A stretch of DNA of 64,000 bases from Hymenobacter citatus (GCF_014333615.1 NZ_JACSCY010000007.1:62001-126000), one strand, 5' to 3'; positions 32,165 to 42,219 are shown, numbered from the stretch's first letter. Translations and numbers: made by a program. The notes: a model not told the origin generated them from the letters alone.

Positions 32165-34945
32165 TTACACCACCACGTTCACCATGCGGCCGGGCACCAC
32201 AATCACCTTTTTGGCAGGTTTACCCTCGCCGAAGCGGGCGAGGAAGTCGGAGCCGAGCACGGCGGCTTCAATCTCCTTGGCCGTGGCCGTGGCCGGGAAT
32301 TGCAGCTGCTCGCGCACCTTGCCGTTCACGGCTACCGGATAGTTCACCGAGTCTTCTACTAGGTATTCTTCCTTGAACTCGGGGAAACGGGCGTAGCTCA
32401 CGGTGCCGGCCTCGTGGCCTAGCTCCTGCCACAGCTCCTCCGCGAGGTGCGGCGCGTAGGGCGACACAATGAGCAGCAGCGGCTCCAGCACGGCGCGCTT
32501 GTGGCAGCGCAGAGTGGTCAGCTCGTTCACGCAAATCATAAACGTGCTCACCGACGTGTTGAACGAGAACTTCTCAATATCCTCCTCGGCCTTGCGAATG
32601 GCTTTGTGCAAGGCCTTCAGCTCCTGGGGGGTAGGCGCCTCATCCGTCACGGCCAGGGCACCGTCCTCGGGATGGAACAGGCGCCACAGCTTCTTCAGGA
32701 AGCCCGAAACGCCGCTCATGCCGCTGGTATTCCATGGCTTGAATTGTTCCAGCGGCCCCAGGAACATTTCGTAGAGGCGCAGAGCGTCAGCACCAAATTG
32801 ACTGATCAACGCATCAGGATTCACAACATTGAATTTGCCTTTCGACATTTTCTCTACCTCCCAGCCGCATACATACCGGCCATCGTCTTCGGGAATAAAT
32901 TCAGCGTTTGCATAATCAGGACGCCATTTTTTAAAGGCTTCCATGTCGAGCACATCGTTATCAACGATGCTTACGTCAACGTGAAGGGCTGTCGTCTCAT
33001 GCTCTTTACGTTTGCCAAGTGTAACGAACGTATTGGTACCGTTGATGCGATACACAAAATTCGACCGCCCCAGAATCATCCCCTGATTAATCAGCTTCTG
33101 GAACGGCTCGCCGGCCGAAACCAGCCCTAAATCCTTCAGAAACAGGTACCAGAAACGGGAGTAGAGCAGGTGGCCGGTGGCGTGTTCGGCGCCGCCCATG
33201 TAGAGGTCCACGTTGTGCCAGTAGGCCTCGGCTTCCTTGCCCACAAAACGGCCGTCGTTGGTGGGGTCCATGTAGCGGAGGTAGTACCACGAGGAGCCGG
33301 CCCAGCCGGGCATCGTGCTAAGCTCGTACTCGTACTTGCCCTCGTATTTCCAGTCTTTGGCACGGCCCAGAGGCGGCTCGCCGGTTTCGGTGGGCTTGTA
33401 CTCGTCGATTTCGGGGAGCACCAAGGGCAGCTCCGACTCGGGCAGGGGGTAGGCGGTGCCGTCCTTATAGTAAATCGGAATCGGCTCGCCCCAGTAGCGC
33501 TGGCGACCAAAAATAGCGTCGCGGATGCGGTAGTTCACCTTGCCTTTGCCCAGGCCTTTTTCTTCGAGGGCGGCGATGAGCTTGGTGGTAGCATCCTTAT
33601 ACGTGAGGCCGTTGATCAATTCGGAATTGATGTAGTGGCCTTCCTTGGTGTTATCGGCTTCCTGGTCAATCTGCTGCGTGTCGAGCACGGGCACGATGGG
33701 CAGGTTGAAGTGCTTGGCGAACAGGTAGTCGCGCTGGTCGCCGCTGGGCACGGCCATCACGGCGCCGGTGCCGTAGCCGGCCAGCACGTAGTCGGCCAGC
33801 CAGATGGGCACCGGCTCGCCGTTGATGGGATTGAGGCAGTAGCTACCCGTAAACACGCCCGAAACCGTCTTCACATCGGCCATCCGGTCGCGCTCCGAGC
33901 GGCGCTTGGCCGCGTCGATGTAGTCCTGCACGGCCTGCTGTTGCTCGGGGGTAGTGAGTTGGGCAACCAGCTCGTGCTCAGGCGCTAGCACCAAGAACGT
34001 CACGCCATAAATCGTATCCACGCGGGTCGTGTAGACCTTAATGGTCTGGTCTTGCGCGGTGGCCAGCGGAAACGCTACCTCGGCCCCAATGGAGCGGCCT
34101 ATCCAGTTGCGCTGCATCTCCTTGATGGGCTCGGGCCAGTCGATGGTGTCGAGGCCCTGGAGCAGGCGGTCGGCGTAGGCGGTGATGCGCAGGTTCCACT
34201 GCGGCATCAGGCGGCGCTCCACGGGGTAGCCGCCGCGCTCCGAGAGGCCATCCTTCACCTCGTCGTTGCTGAGCACCGTTCCCAGTTGCGCGCACCAGTT
34301 TACATAGGTATCCGACTGATACGCCAAGCGGTAGGGTAGAAGGGCCGCCATGCGCTCGGCTTCGGACTTGGCCTGCCACTGCTCAGCCGTAAAGCTCGGA
34401 CGCTCTTCGTCGTCGCCGGCCGCCTGAATGCCGGTAGTGCCGTTTTGCTCGAACTGCGCAATCAGCGTGTCAATGGATTCGGCGCGGTCGGCGGCCAGGT
34501 TGTACCAGCTATTGAACAGCTGAATGAAAATCCACTGCGTCCACTTGTAGTAGCTGGGGTCGGAGGTGCGCACCTCGCGGCTCCAGTCGTAGCTGAAACC
34601 CAGGGAGTTGAGCTGCCGGATGTAGGTGTCGATGTTCTTCTCCGTGGTCAGGGCCGGGTGCTGGCCCGTCTGGATGGCGTACTGCTCGGCGGGTAGGCCA
34701 AACGAGTCGAAGCCCATGGGATGCAGCACGTTGAAGCCCTGCAACCGCTTGTAGCGCGACACGATATCGGAGGCAATGTAGCCCAGCGGGTGCCCCACGT
34801 GCAGCCCCGCCCCCGAGGGGTAGGGAAACATGTCCAGCACGTAGTAGTGCGGCTTTTTTGACTGATTGTCAGCCTGAAACGTATGGTGGTTGTGCCAGAA
34901 ATTCTGCCACTTTTGTTCAATGTCCTGGGGATGATAGCCGGGCAT
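32165..34945 (-). CDS. leuS: Leucyl-tRNA synthetase
   Basis: Encodes 926 residues from ATG 34945 ([20 protein letters not shown]). Charges tRNA-Leu; class Ia. Signatures: [22 protein letters not shown] (the HIGH motif at about residue 48), the CP1 editing domain (about 240-430, with [18 protein letters not shown]), a LeuRS-specific region with WYYLRYMDP and the KMSKGK motif at about residue 699. Nothing missing. Upstream in-frame codons to 35014 would run into the family 3 repeat and are not used. Confidence 0.97.
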   Translation of the reverse strand: MPGYHPQDIEQKWQNFWHNHHTFQADNQSKKPHYYVLDMFPYPSGAGLHVGHPLGYIASDIVSRYKRLQGFNVLHPMGFDSFGLPAEQYAIQTGQHPALTTEKNIDTYIRQLNSLGFSYDWSREVRTSDPSYYKWTQWIFIQLFNSWYNLAADRAESIDTLIAQFEQNGTTGIQAAGDDEERPSFTAEQWQAKSEAERMAALLPYRLAYQSDTYVNWCAQLGTVLSNDEVKDGLSERGGYPVERRLMPQWNLRITAYADRLLQGLDTIDWPEPIKEMQRNWIGRSIGAEVAFPLATAQDQTIKVYTTRVDTIYGVTFLVLAPEHELVAQLTTPEQQQAVQDYIDAAKRRSERDRMADVKTVSGVFTGSYCLNPINGEPVPIWLADYVLAGYGTGAVMAVPSGDQRDYLFAKHFNLPIVPVLDTQQIDQEADNTKEGHYINSELINGLTYKDATTKLIAALEEKGLGKGKVNYRIRDAIFGRQRYWGEPIPIYYKDGTAYPLPESELPLVLPEIDEYKPTETGEPPLGRAKDWKYEGKYEYELSTMPGWAGSSWYYLRYMDPTNDGRFVGKEAEAYWHNVDLYMGGAEHATGHLLYSRFWYLFLKDLGLVSAGEPFQKLINQGMILGRSNFVYRINGTNTFVTLGKRKEHETTALHVDVSIVDNDVLDMEAFKKWRPDYANAEFIPEDDGRYVCGWEVEKMSKGKFNVVNPDALISQFGADALRLYEMFLGPLEQFKPWNTSGMSGVSGFLKKLWRLFHPEDGALAVTDEAPTPQELKALHKAIRKAEEDIEKFSFNTSVSTFMICVNELTTLRCHKRAVLEPLLLIVSPYAPHLAEELWQELGHEAGTVSYARFPEFKEEYLVEDSVNYPVAVNGKVREQLQFPATATAKEIEAAVLGSDFLARFGEGKPAKKVIVVPGRMVNVVV

Positions 34946-34996
34946 GGTAGGTTGGGTTGCTGCTGAGTACTGAGGGGCGAAATTACAGAATTTGGC

Positions 34997-35218
34997 TGTA
35001 GGGGCGCGTCGCACGCGCCCGTCGTTGACACAGTCGCGCCGTTGTGTCCCACTCTACTAATAAAGACCGTCATGCTGAGCCTGCCGAAGCATCTCGCGTG
35101 CTGATGCAGGATACTATCTGTCGTCAGCACGCGAGATGCTTCGACAAGCTCAGCATGACGGTCTCTCTCAATTAAGTTCTGTAGTGTCAACGACAGGCGC
35201 GTGCAACGCGCCCCTACA
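34997..35218. repeat. Nested palindromes: family 2 element inside a family 3 element
   Basis: Outer arms 34997-35031 (TGTAGGGGCGCGTCGCACGC...) and 35184-35218 are inverted copies of 35 bases with two mismatches. Inside them arms 35066-35104 and 35123-35162 (ACCGTCATGCTGAGCCTGCC...) are inverted copies of 39 bases with two mismatches. The outer right arm overlaps the stop codon of the CrtA-like gene. Confidence 0.85.
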
Positions 35219-35903
35219 CCGGGCGGCCGTCCCAGGTGCCCTCGCTGCCCAGCACCCGAAACCGCGCAAACAGTTCCTCGCCGTACCACTGCTCCTGCCG
35301 CGTCCGCCGGATCACCTCCTTATGCGTCGCGTCGCGGTAGGCGTACTGCTGCATGGCCCTGGCCGACTCCCACACGCTGAACGTGGCCTGCCGCACAATG
35401 GGCAGTTCGCCCAACCCGATAGACGCCACCACGCCGGGCGCGTGGGCCACGGCCGCACTGGTAGGAGCCACATAGCGCCAGAAGCGCGGCGTTTTACGCA
35501 GGCGGATAGAAGCCCGCGTGAGCACCGCCACAGGGCCATCCGGGTCGGGCGCTTCGGTGGCGGCTACGTCAAAGGGTTGCACCCCATCCCACAGGCCATG
35601 CGCTTTTAATGGTTGCAGGCGGGCGGTCCAGGTTTCGGTGCTGCGCTCCTGATAGGCTTGCCATTGCGGGTGGGTAGCGAAGAAAACCTCAGCAGCTTCG
35701 GCCGAGTCCCACGCAGCCATCAACACGTAGCGTTGTAGGTTGGGCCAGACTCCAAAGCCACCATCGGCGCCCGTGCCGGCCAACTTATAAAAGCGCAGAC
35801 CTGCTGCTCGCTTCAAGGACGCCTGCGCGGTACCCATCTGGGCTAGGCCCCAGCGAGCAGTGCCAGGTTGCAGGGTGATGACGGAGAAAGTAGTGAGGGA
35901 CAA
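35214..35903 (-). CDS. Spheroidene monooxygenase (CrtA)-like protein
   Basis: Encodes 229 residues. The core patterns MAAWDSAEAAEVFFATHPQW, WTARLQPLKAHGLWDG, VAVLTRASIRLRKTPRFWRY and FSVWESARAMQQYAY fit the CrtA family of heme-type carotenoid 2-oxygenases (ketolases). In a pigmented Cytophagales cell the likely substrate is an acyclic end of a carotenoid; other carotenoid genes are absent here. The TAG stop codon (35214-35216 on this strand) is provided by the end of a palindromic repeat. Confidence 0.75.
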   Translation of the reverse strand: MSLTTFSVITLQPGTARWGLAQMGTAQASLKRAAGLRFYKLAGTGADGGFGVWPNLQRYVLMAAWDSAEAAEVFFATHPQWQAYQERSTETWTARLQPLKAHGLWDGVQPFDVAATEAPDPDGPVAVLTRASIRLRKTPRFWRYVAPTSAAVAHAPGVVASIGLGELPIVRQATFSVWESARAMQQYAYRDATHKEVIRRTRQEQWYGEELFARFRVLGSEGTWDGRPV

Positions 35904-35914
35904 GGAAATAAGTC

Positions 35915-36100
35915 TGAACCACGGATTCGCTCGGATTAAACGAATAACGCGGATTTTGTGAATGATTAATACGCAATTATGCTGTTTGAAAAGTCAAAAA
36001 GTGCAACCATAGGCGGTCATGCCGAGTTTGCCAATTTCAATAGAACGGAACGGAGCTACAAAATCCGTGTAATTCGTCAAATCCGAGCGAATCCGTGGTC
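35915..36100. repeat. Palindromic interspersed repeat, family 6, copy A
   Basis: Left arm TGAACCACGGATTCGCTCGG... (35915-35960) and right arm 36057-36100 (...TCCGAGCGAATCCGTGGTC) are imperfect inverted copies of about 44 bases. A single arm of the same family occurs at 55075-55120. Confidence 0.8.
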
Positions 36101-36112
36101 AAGTAAACCAAC

Positions 36113-36142
36113 AAAAAAAGGCCGGAATTGCTTCCGGCCTTT
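36113..36142 (-). terminator. Terminator after the FMN-split-barrel gene
   Basis: AAAGGCCGGAA and TTCCGGCCTTT form a perfect stem; on the minus strand the stem is followed by seven T bases. Confidence 0.85.
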
Positions 36143-36165
36143 CAGCAAAAGTCAGCAGCGCTAGA

Positions 36166-36681
36166 CTATTTCACGTCTACCTTGGCGTGCTCATTCACGT
36201 CGTCGGAGTCGTTTTTCTTGCCGGCTACTACAGCTCGTACGTAGGCGTAGGCGCGGGAGAGTAGGCCACTGGGCGTATCCCAGTATTCACCTTTATCGAT
36301 GGTCACTTTCAGGATCATGATGTTTGGATCGTCTTTACCCTCTGGGAACCAGGCTTTCAAATGCTCCGACCACAACTCATCAATTTTGGCTTGGTCGCGG
36401 TAAGCGTTGGCGCGGCCCGAGATAGACACGTAAACGTCACTTTCGGGAGAGGCGTAGCTCAGGTTTACGTGACTGTCTTTTTTGACCTCGTATACCTTGG
36501 CGTCGTCTTTATCGGTGAAGAAGTACAACGAGCCGTCGGGGTCCGACTTGAGGGTGCCCATGGGGCGGCTGCGCAACGACTGATCTTCCTCGGAAGTGGT
36601 CGTGAGCATGGCAATATTTACGTCTTTAATCTTATCGAGTAGCTTCTGAACGTCGTGCAGAACGTGCGTTTCGTGCGACAT
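36166..36681 (-). CDS. General stress protein 26-like FMN-binding split-barrel protein
   Basis: Encodes 171 residues. The PNPOx-like core has VNIAMLTTTSEEDQSLRSRPMG, SLYFFTDKDDAKVYEV, HVNLSYASPESDVYVSISGRA and LKAWFPEGKDDPNI. This layout is the general stress protein 26/GSP26 family of FMN-binding split barrels, often induced by stress, with no defined substrate. The C-terminus is an Asp/Lys-rich tail. Monocistronic. Confidence 0.85.
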   Translation of the reverse strand: MSHETHVLHDVQKLLDKIKDVNIAMLTTTSEEDQSLRSRPMGTLKSDPDGSLYFFTDKDDAKVYEVKKDSHVNLSYASPESDVYVSISGRANAYRDQAKIDELWSEHLKAWFPEGKDDPNIMILKVTIDKGEYWDTPSGLLSRAYAYVRAVVAGKKNDSDDVNEHAKVDVK

Positions 36682-36825
36682 GGTAGGGGAGTTTAGGTGT
36701 CTTGAAAGAATGGTGCGCCACCGTGGCCAGTTGGTCGGGGCGCCCCTTCAGATACGGCCCGGCTTCGGTGTGGGTTGTGCCCGGCGCCGCGGCTGCCACT
36801 TTTGGCCGTACCTTGTTCTGCTCTT

Positions 36826-37410
36826 ATGAACTTCCTGGCCCACCTCTACCTCTCCGACCCCGCCGACAATGACCTGCTCCTCGGCAACTTCATTGCCGAC
36901 TCAGTGCCCGGCCGCCAGCTCGAAGCCTACCCCCCCGGCGTGCAGCGCGGCATTCGCCTGCACCGCCTCATCGACACCTACACCGACCAGCACCCCGTGG
37001 TGCGCCGTACTACCGCCCGTCTGCGCGCGGCCGGCTACGGCAAATACGCTGGCGTCATCTCCGACGTATTCTTCGACCATTTCCTAGCCCGAAATTTCTC
37101 CGAGTTTTCCGCCGAACCGCTGCTAGACTTCACCCAGCGCGTTTTCACCCTCCTCACGCAGCGCCAAACCGAAATGCCCGCTCGCGTGCAGCAGTTCCTA
37201 CCCTACCTTGTGCGCGACAACTGGCTCCTGCGCTACGCCGATTTCGAAGGGGTAGGGCAGTCACTCCGGGGCCTCAGTCGCCGCGCGTCCCCCGGCTCCG
37301 GCATGGAAACCGCCGTGGCCGAGTTGCAGCGCAACTACGCGGCGTACGAGGCGGATTTTCGGGAGTTCTGGCTGCAGGTGCGGGCGTACGTGGCGGGTGT
37401 GGAAATGTAA
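36826..37410 (+). CDS. ACP phosphodiesterase (AcpH type)
   Basis: Encodes 194 residues from ATG 36826. MNFLAHLYLSDPADNDLLLGNFIADSVPG and GIRLHRLIDTYTDQHPVVR followed by SDVFFDHFLARNF are hallmark motifs of the AcpH/YajB family, a HD-like phosphodiesterase that removes the 4'-phosphopantetheine from holo-acyl-carrier protein. Candidate metal ligands are D and H in these motifs. Monocistronic. Length matches the family. Confidence 0.88.
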   Translation: MNFLAHLYLSDPADNDLLLGNFIADSVPGRQLEAYPPGVQRGIRLHRLIDTYTDQHPVVRRTTARLRAAGYGKYAGVISDVFFDHFLARNFSEFSAEPLLDFTQRVFTLLTQRQTEMPARVQQFLPYLVRDNWLLRYADFEGVGQSLRGLSRRASPGSGMETAVAELQRNYAAYEADFREFWLQVRAYVAGVEM

Positions 37411-37508
37411 AAGCCGGCGCGCGTCTGCGACGCGGCCGTTTAATTTGTTTGCGCAATGTATGCGAAGGATGCAAACGATTCTCGTCACCGAAGCGGCGCT
37501 ATTGAAGA

Positions 37509-38009
37509 TTAATAAGAAATATTCTGCTTGCGTATTTTTTCTCTTATATATTCTTCTTTTCTCATAAAGAATATATAATAATACATTTCATTGCCGGCGG
37601 TTGGAACAGTCATTCGTTGCAAAATTGCACCATATTTCGCATTAGAATAGTAGTAGGTTAGTGAATTGGTTTTTATGCGTTGACCTTCTGATTTTAGCCC
37701 CTTAGAGATAATCTGTTTTTTAAATGAATAGAAGCAATTTTCTGTTAAACTGTAATTGACACTGCTTACATTGCCATTAGCACTACGGTCAATAGATAAG
37801 GCCCTGTCATTCGGAGTACGCCACTTATAGCCTCTGTCTTGTGCTTCCTTAATCAACTTAAAGCCTTTTTTCTGCATAAATTGTCTCTCACTTATCTTAT
37901 TGCTTTGCAATAAAATTGTCATGTCGTTTGGCGTTAAGCATTGACTAAATGAGAAGTTACTATACAGTATAAAAACTGTAATAAACCAAAAGAATTTTGA
38001 TAACTGCAT
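37509..38009 (-). CDS. Secreted hypothetical protein, AT-rich
   Basis: Encodes 166 residues with an N-terminal signal peptide (MQLSKFFWFITVFILYSNFSFSQ) and a mature part of mixed beta segments (WRTPNDRALSIDRS, VSSVNYSLTENCFYSFK, LTYYYSNAKYGAILQ). Its composition is very AT-rich compared with all surrounding genes, so it is a likely recent acquisition. I do not recognise a family. Confidence 0.65.
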   Translation of the reverse strand: MQLSKFFWFITVFILYSNFSFSQCLTPNDMTILLQSNKISERQFMQKKGFKLIKEAQDRGYKWRTPNDRALSIDRSANGNVSSVNYSLTENCFYSFKKQIISKGLKSEGQRIKTNSLTYYYSNAKYGAILQRMTVPTAGNEMYYYIFFMRKEEYIREKIRKQNISY

Positions 38010-38063
38010 TTTCTATATTTAGAATAACATATTCATTACCTATTTTTTAAATTTTACGAAAAA

Positions 38064-38083
38064 ACGGGGCCATACGGCCCCGT
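38064..38083 (-). terminator. Terminator after the SlyD-like gene
   Basis: ACGGGGCC-ATAC-GGCCCCGT forms a perfect stem; on the minus strand it is followed by a T tract. Confidence 0.85.
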
Positions 38084-38112
38084 TCTCATTTTCAATAAAC
38101 AGCAAAAAAACC

Positions 38113-38628
38113 TTAGTGGTCGTGTCCACCGTCGCCGTGCACGTGGCCGTGGTCCATTTCTTCGGGGGTAGCGTCGCGTACGTCGGCTACGTTGCCGTCG
38201 AAGTGCATCACCATGCCGGCGAGGGGGTGGTTGAAGTCCATTTGCACTACCTCGTCGCCGATGTTCACCACTTTGCCTTGCATGTGGTTGCCTTCGTTGT
38301 CGGCCATGGGGAGGTAGTTGCCTTCTTGCAACATGTCGGCGTCAATCTGCCCGTCGATTTCGAATACCTGTTTCGGGATTTCGACCACGGCCTGCTGGTC
38401 GTAGTCGCCGTAGGCCTGCTCGGGGGTGAGCGAGAAGCTGAACGAGTCGCCGGCCTGCTTGCCGCTGAGCTGATTTTCGAATTCTTCGGGTAGGCCGCTC
38501 ATACCGAACAGAAACACCATGGGCGCGTCGGCCTCGGCCGATTCTACCAGGCGCTTTTCGCCGTTTTCGTCGGTTACGCTGAGATTATAAGTAATAGAAA
38601 CAACTTTTTGGGGGCTGATCTGGGTCAT
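38113..38628 (-). CDS. FKBP-type peptidyl-prolyl isomerase, SlyD-like
   Basis: Encodes 171 residues from ATG 38628. It begins QKVVSITYNLSVTDENGE and has LFGMSGLPEEFENQLSGKQAGDSFSF...EQAYGDYD, the FKBP split by an insert-in-flap domain as in SlyD, and ends in a His/Asp-rich tail (MDHGHVHGDGGHDH) that would bind metal ions such as nickel. It is a chaperone and isomerase. An upstream ATG at 38661 is possible but is not preceded by a better context. Confidence 0.88.
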   Translation of the reverse strand: MTQISPQKVVSITYNLSVTDENGEKRLVESAEADAPMVFLFGMSGLPEEFENQLSGKQAGDSFSFSLTPEQAYGDYDQQAVVEIPKQVFEIDGQIDADMLQEGNYLPMADNEGNHMQGKVVNIGDEVVQMDFNHPLAGMVMHFDGNVADVRDATPEEMDHGHVHGDGGHDH

Positions 38629-38867
38629 AGCAAGTGGGGTTGGGAGAGAAGGGTTACTCATGCTAGTTACGGAAATACCCCGAAAACGTCGGTGATTCCT
38701 CCCAAATACCCGGAGTCGCCAACAGAAGCGTAAGATTTTGGCATTGCCCTAACAGCCTCTTGCGCCTTGCGTTAAGCAACACATTTGCGGCGGCTTCGGC
38801 CAACCCGGTTTTCTGGCGTTGCCAGCGCGTCCGCTCCCATAATCTTAACTTCTTCCCCTCCTCCCGT

Positions 38868-40028
38868 ATGAAACCGACTACGCTTTCGGCGCTGCTTCTG
38901 GGCGGCGCCTGGTTGGCCGCCTGCCAGCCCAGCACCACCTCTACCGAAACCACCGCCACTACGGCTGCCGACTCTACCGCCACGGCCGCTACCTCTACCG
39001 CCGATACAATGGGCGTGCCCGCCGGCACCATTCCTACGGTGGGCAACCCGCAGTTGCTGTTTACGCTACCCAACGAGCACAACACGCCCGACGGCCTGGC
39101 CCTGAGCCCCGATGGGCGCACGCTGCTGCTGTCGGTGCCCAACCTGGCCAACAACAGCTACCCGGCTACTATTCTCGAAATTACCGGCAATGCCTATAAG
39201 CCATTCGCCACCAACCTGCCTGTGGAGCCAACCACCAAAAAAGCCGCGCCGATGGACCTGGCGTACGGCCCCGATGGCAACGTGTACTACGCAGAAAATC
39301 AGTACGAAAACAGCAAAAAGTACGTGTCGCGGTTGATGCGCATCAACATGAAAAACGGCCGGCCCGGCACCATCGAAACGGCCGTCGACAGCTTCCGGCT
39401 GGCGAATGGGGTGGTTTGGAAAGGCAACACGCTCTACGTGACCGATAGCCAGTGGGACATGCCCGATAACGACAAGGGTAGTGCCGTGATGATGTTCACC
39501 CTCAACGAGTTGAAAAAAGGATTGATTCACCTCAAACCCAAAACCAAGGACCCGCACGTGCTGGCCATGTTCACAACCACCGTGAACGAAACCGGCGTAG
39601 ACAACGGCGCCGACGGCATCGACTACGACAGCCAGGGCAATATCTACACCGGCTCTTTCGGCGACGGCACGTTCTACAAGATGACTACGAAGCCCGATGG
39701 TACACTGGCCAAGCAGGAAGCCCTACCTCTCACGGGCGACAAAATCACCTGCATCGACGGCTTTATTATTGACCGCAAGACGGATAAAGCCTACATCACC
39801 GGCGCCCGCCAAAACGCCATTTTCGTCGTTGATTTGAAGACGAATAAGGTGACCACGCTGGCCCAAAACCCCGACACCGACGGTGCCGGCGGCAAAATAG
39901 ACCAACCCGCCGAAGTGCTGCTCAAAGGCAACCGCCTGTATATTTCCAACTACGACAACCCCGTGAAGCACTTCGTGAATACCAAGTCCGACGCCCCGCA
40001 CACGGAGTCGTATATCGATCTGCCCTAG
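38868..40028 (+). CDS. SMP-30/gluconolactonase-like beta-propeller lipoprotein
   Basis: Encodes 386 residues from ATG 38868. The signal peptide ends LAACQ, a lipobox, and is followed by a Thr/Ala-rich linker. The mature part has propeller phrases such as DGLALSPDGRTLLLSVPN, DLAYGPDGNVYYAEN, NGVVWKGNTLYVTDSQ, DGADGIDYDSQGNIYTG and KAYITGARQNAIFVV. The family includes lactonases and sugar-binding proteins; role unknown. Divergent from the SlyD-like gene. Confidence 0.75.
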   Translation: MKPTTLSALLLGGAWLAACQPSTTSTETTATTAADSTATAATSTADTMGVPAGTIPTVGNPQLLFTLPNEHNTPDGLALSPDGRTLLLSVPNLANNSYPATILEITGNAYKPFATNLPVEPTTKKAAPMDLAYGPDGNVYYAENQYENSKKYVSRLMRINMKNGRPGTIETAVDSFRLANGVVWKGNTLYVTDSQWDMPDNDKGSAVMMFTLNELKKGLIHLKPKTKDPHVLAMFTTTVNETGVDNGADGIDYDSQGNIYTGSFGDGTFYKMTTKPDGTLAKQEALPLTGDKITCIDGFIIDRKTDKAYITGARQNAIFVVDLKTNKVTTLAQNPDTDGAGGKIDQPAEVLLKGNRLYISNYDNPVKHFVNTKSDAPHTESYIDLP

Positions 40029-40050
40029 CATAGTAGGAGTCGATAAGGCT

Positions 40051-40090
40051 GCGTCCTCTGCCCGCTCGGGTAGGGGACGTTTTCTTTTTT
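40051..40090 (+). terminator. Terminator after the propeller lipoprotein
   Basis: CGTCCTCTGCCCG/CGGGTAGGGGACG pair with small bulges, followed by TTTTCTTTTTT. Confidence 0.65.
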
Positions 40091-40228
40091 AAGGAAATTA
40101 GAAGAAACGAACTGTCGGCAATGCCGTTGATGGGTAAGCAAGCTCAACCAGAAGCCTACTGGCTGCAGGTGTGAGTCGGGTGAAAGCCTGTCAATTGATT
40201 CTTCGTTTACCTACTTCTTTTCCACACC

Positions 40229-41839
40229 ATGGCCAAAAGCCCACCAAAGTTCGACACGCCCAACTCGCCCCATCCCGCCGATTTGAGCAACGGCCAGCAC
40301 ATCACCACCGACGCCGGCCGCCCCGTCAGCGACATTGAAAATTCCATCACGGCGGGCCGGCGCGGGCCGGTATTGCAGGAAGACTACATTGCGTTCGAGC
40401 GCCTGGCCCACTTCAACCGCGAGCGGATTCCCGAGCGCGTGGTGCACGCCAAGGGGGTAGGGGCCTTCGGGACCTTCACCGTCACGCACGACATCACGAA
40501 GTACACCCGCGCCAAGCTGTTCAGCAAAGTGGGTAACACCTGCGAGATGCTCACGCGCTTCAGCACGGTGGCCGGCGAGCGGGGCTCGGCCGATACCAAC
40601 CGCGACCCACGGGGCTTTGCGCTGAAGTTTTACACCGAAGGCGGCAACTGGGACCTGGTAGGCAACAACACACCGGTGTTCTTCGTGAAGGACGGCCTGA
40701 AGTTTCCCGACTTCATCCACTCGCAGAAACGCGACCCGCGCACCAATATGCGCAGCAAAACCATGATGTGGGATTTCTGGAGCCTGATGCCCGAAAGCCT
40801 GCACCAGGTTCTCATTTTGATGAGCGACCGGGGCACGCCCTATGGCATCCGCCACATGCACGGCTACTCGTCGCACACGTTCTCCATGTTTAATGCCGAT
40901 AACGTGCGCACGTGGGTGAAATTCCACTTCCTGACCCAGCAGGGCATCAAGAACTTTACGGATGCTGAAGCCATCGAAATGGCGGGCCTCGACCCCGATT
41001 TCTCGGCCAACGACCTGAACGACGCCATCACGCGCGGCGACTTTCCGAAGTGGAAGATGTTTATCCAGACCATGCCCGACGAGCAGGCCGCTACCTATAA
41101 GTGGAACTCGTTTGACGTGACCAAAGTGTGGCCCCACGCCGATTTCCCGTTGCAGGAGGTAGGGATTTTCGAGCTGAACCGCATGCCCGAAAACTACCAC
41201 GCCTTTGTAGAGCAAGCCGCCTACTCGCCTTCCAACGTGGTAGATGGCATTGGCTTCTCGCCGGATAAGATGCTGCAAACCCGCCTGTTGAGCTACGCCG
41301 ACGCGCACCGCTACCGCGTCGGTGTGAACTACGAATTTCTGCCCGCCAACGCGCCCAAAGCGGCCAGCCACAACAACTACCACCGCGACGGCGCCATGGC
41401 TCTGGGCAACAACGGTGGCTCGGGCCCCAACTACTTCCCCAACTCCTTCAACGGCCCCACTGAGGACAAGAGCGTGCAGGAGTTTGCCTACCCCGTAGAA
41501 GCCACCGAGGTGCGCCGCTACGACCGCAACGCCCCCGGCGACGACGACCACTACACCCAGCCCGGCGACCTGTTCCGCCTGATGACGGAAAAAGCCCAGG
41601 ACGACACCATCAAGAACATCGTGGCCCACATGGACGGCATCGAGGGCCCCAAGCGCAAGGAAATCATCGAGCGCCAGCTGAAGCTGTGGTTCAAGGTGGA
41701 TGAGAAACTCGGCAAAGGTGTATCGGCCGGCCTGGGTGTGCAAGTGGAAGGCCACGAACTGAACGGCCAAATGAAGCCGCTTCATGCTAAATATGCCCCG
41801 CCAAAGCCAGTGGATAAGATGCCCCACGGCGCGGAATAA
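40229..41839 (+). CDS. katA: Catalase (monofunctional heme type)
   Basis: Encodes 536 residues. Decomposes H2O2. Signatures: FNRERIPERVVHAKGVGAFG with the distal His73, FFVKDGLKFPDFIHSQKRDP and TRLLSYADAHRYRVG with the proximal Tyr356. The length and motifs suggest a small-subunit clade 3-type catalase. The start ACCATGGCC fits a strong initiation. Cytosolic (no signal peptide). Its antisense strand is open over the full length, which is a shadow. Confidence 0.95.
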   Translation: MAKSPPKFDTPNSPHPADLSNGQHITTDAGRPVSDIENSITAGRRGPVLQEDYIAFERLAHFNRERIPERVVHAKGVGAFGTFTVTHDITKYTRAKLFSKVGNTCEMLTRFSTVAGERGSADTNRDPRGFALKFYTEGGNWDLVGNNTPVFFVKDGLKFPDFIHSQKRDPRTNMRSKTMMWDFWSLMPESLHQVLILMSDRGTPYGIRHMHGYSSHTFSMFNADNVRTWVKFHFLTQQGIKNFTDAEAIEMAGLDPDFSANDLNDAITRGDFPKWKMFIQTMPDEQAATYKWNSFDVTKVWPHADFPLQEVGIFELNRMPENYHAFVEQAAYSPSNVVDGIGFSPDKMLQTRLLSYADAHRYRVGVNYEFLPANAPKAASHNNYHRDGAMALGNNGGSGPNYFPNSFNGPTEDKSVQEFAYPVEATEVRRYDRNAPGDDDHYTQPGDLFRLMTEKAQDDTIKNIVAHMDGIEGPKRKEIIERQLKLWFKVDEKLGKGVSAGLGVQVEGHELNGQMKPLHAKYAPPKPVDKMPHGAE

Positions 41840-41910
41840 ACACCCCACCCCCTAGCCCTGCCCTCGCCGCTTGATGCGCGGAATCCTTCGGGAGAGGGAA
41901 ACTAGATCTA

Positions 41911-41952
41911 AAAAGAGCCCCTACTTCAGGACTGAGGTAGGGGCTCTTTTTT
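41911..41952 (+). terminator. Terminator after the catalase gene
   Basis: AAAAGAGCCCCTACTTCAGG and its mirror (GAGGTAGGGGCTCTTTTTT) form a long stem followed by T's. Confidence 0.85.
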
Positions 41953-42219
41953 AAGTTAAGAAGTTGATTTCTCTCATACTAACTAGAAATACTATCGGCG
42001 CATTCAATCCAGCCAATTAGACCAAGTACGCTTTCCTTTTTCGTCGGCTGGCATATGTAGCCGTTACCGCTTTTTCTGGACCTAATGCAGGTAACAAATG
42101 CTAGTGAGTAGTAGCTTCGTAATCGTTTATGCGTTTGCAATGCCTATTTGGCTGATATGAATAGGTAGCACAGGTGCTACATAATCTATTGAATAGTTTG
42201 TACATCAAGTAGTTATATA
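41953..42219. other. AT-rich spacer upstream of the GT39 gene
   Basis: I see no gene or repeat in this stretch; it probably holds the promoter of the membrane glycosyltransferase. Confidence 0.4.

Noticed and set aside
40100..40228. Possible structured leader (riboswitch) before the catalase gene
   Set aside because: Several short pairings can be drawn, but none of the conserved cores of known riboswitch classes is seen.
40211..41848. 545-residue open frame antisense to the whole catalase gene
   Set aside because: It mirrors katA codon structure in high-GC DNA, has no recognisable domain and a His/Val/Gly-rich composition typical of shadow frames.
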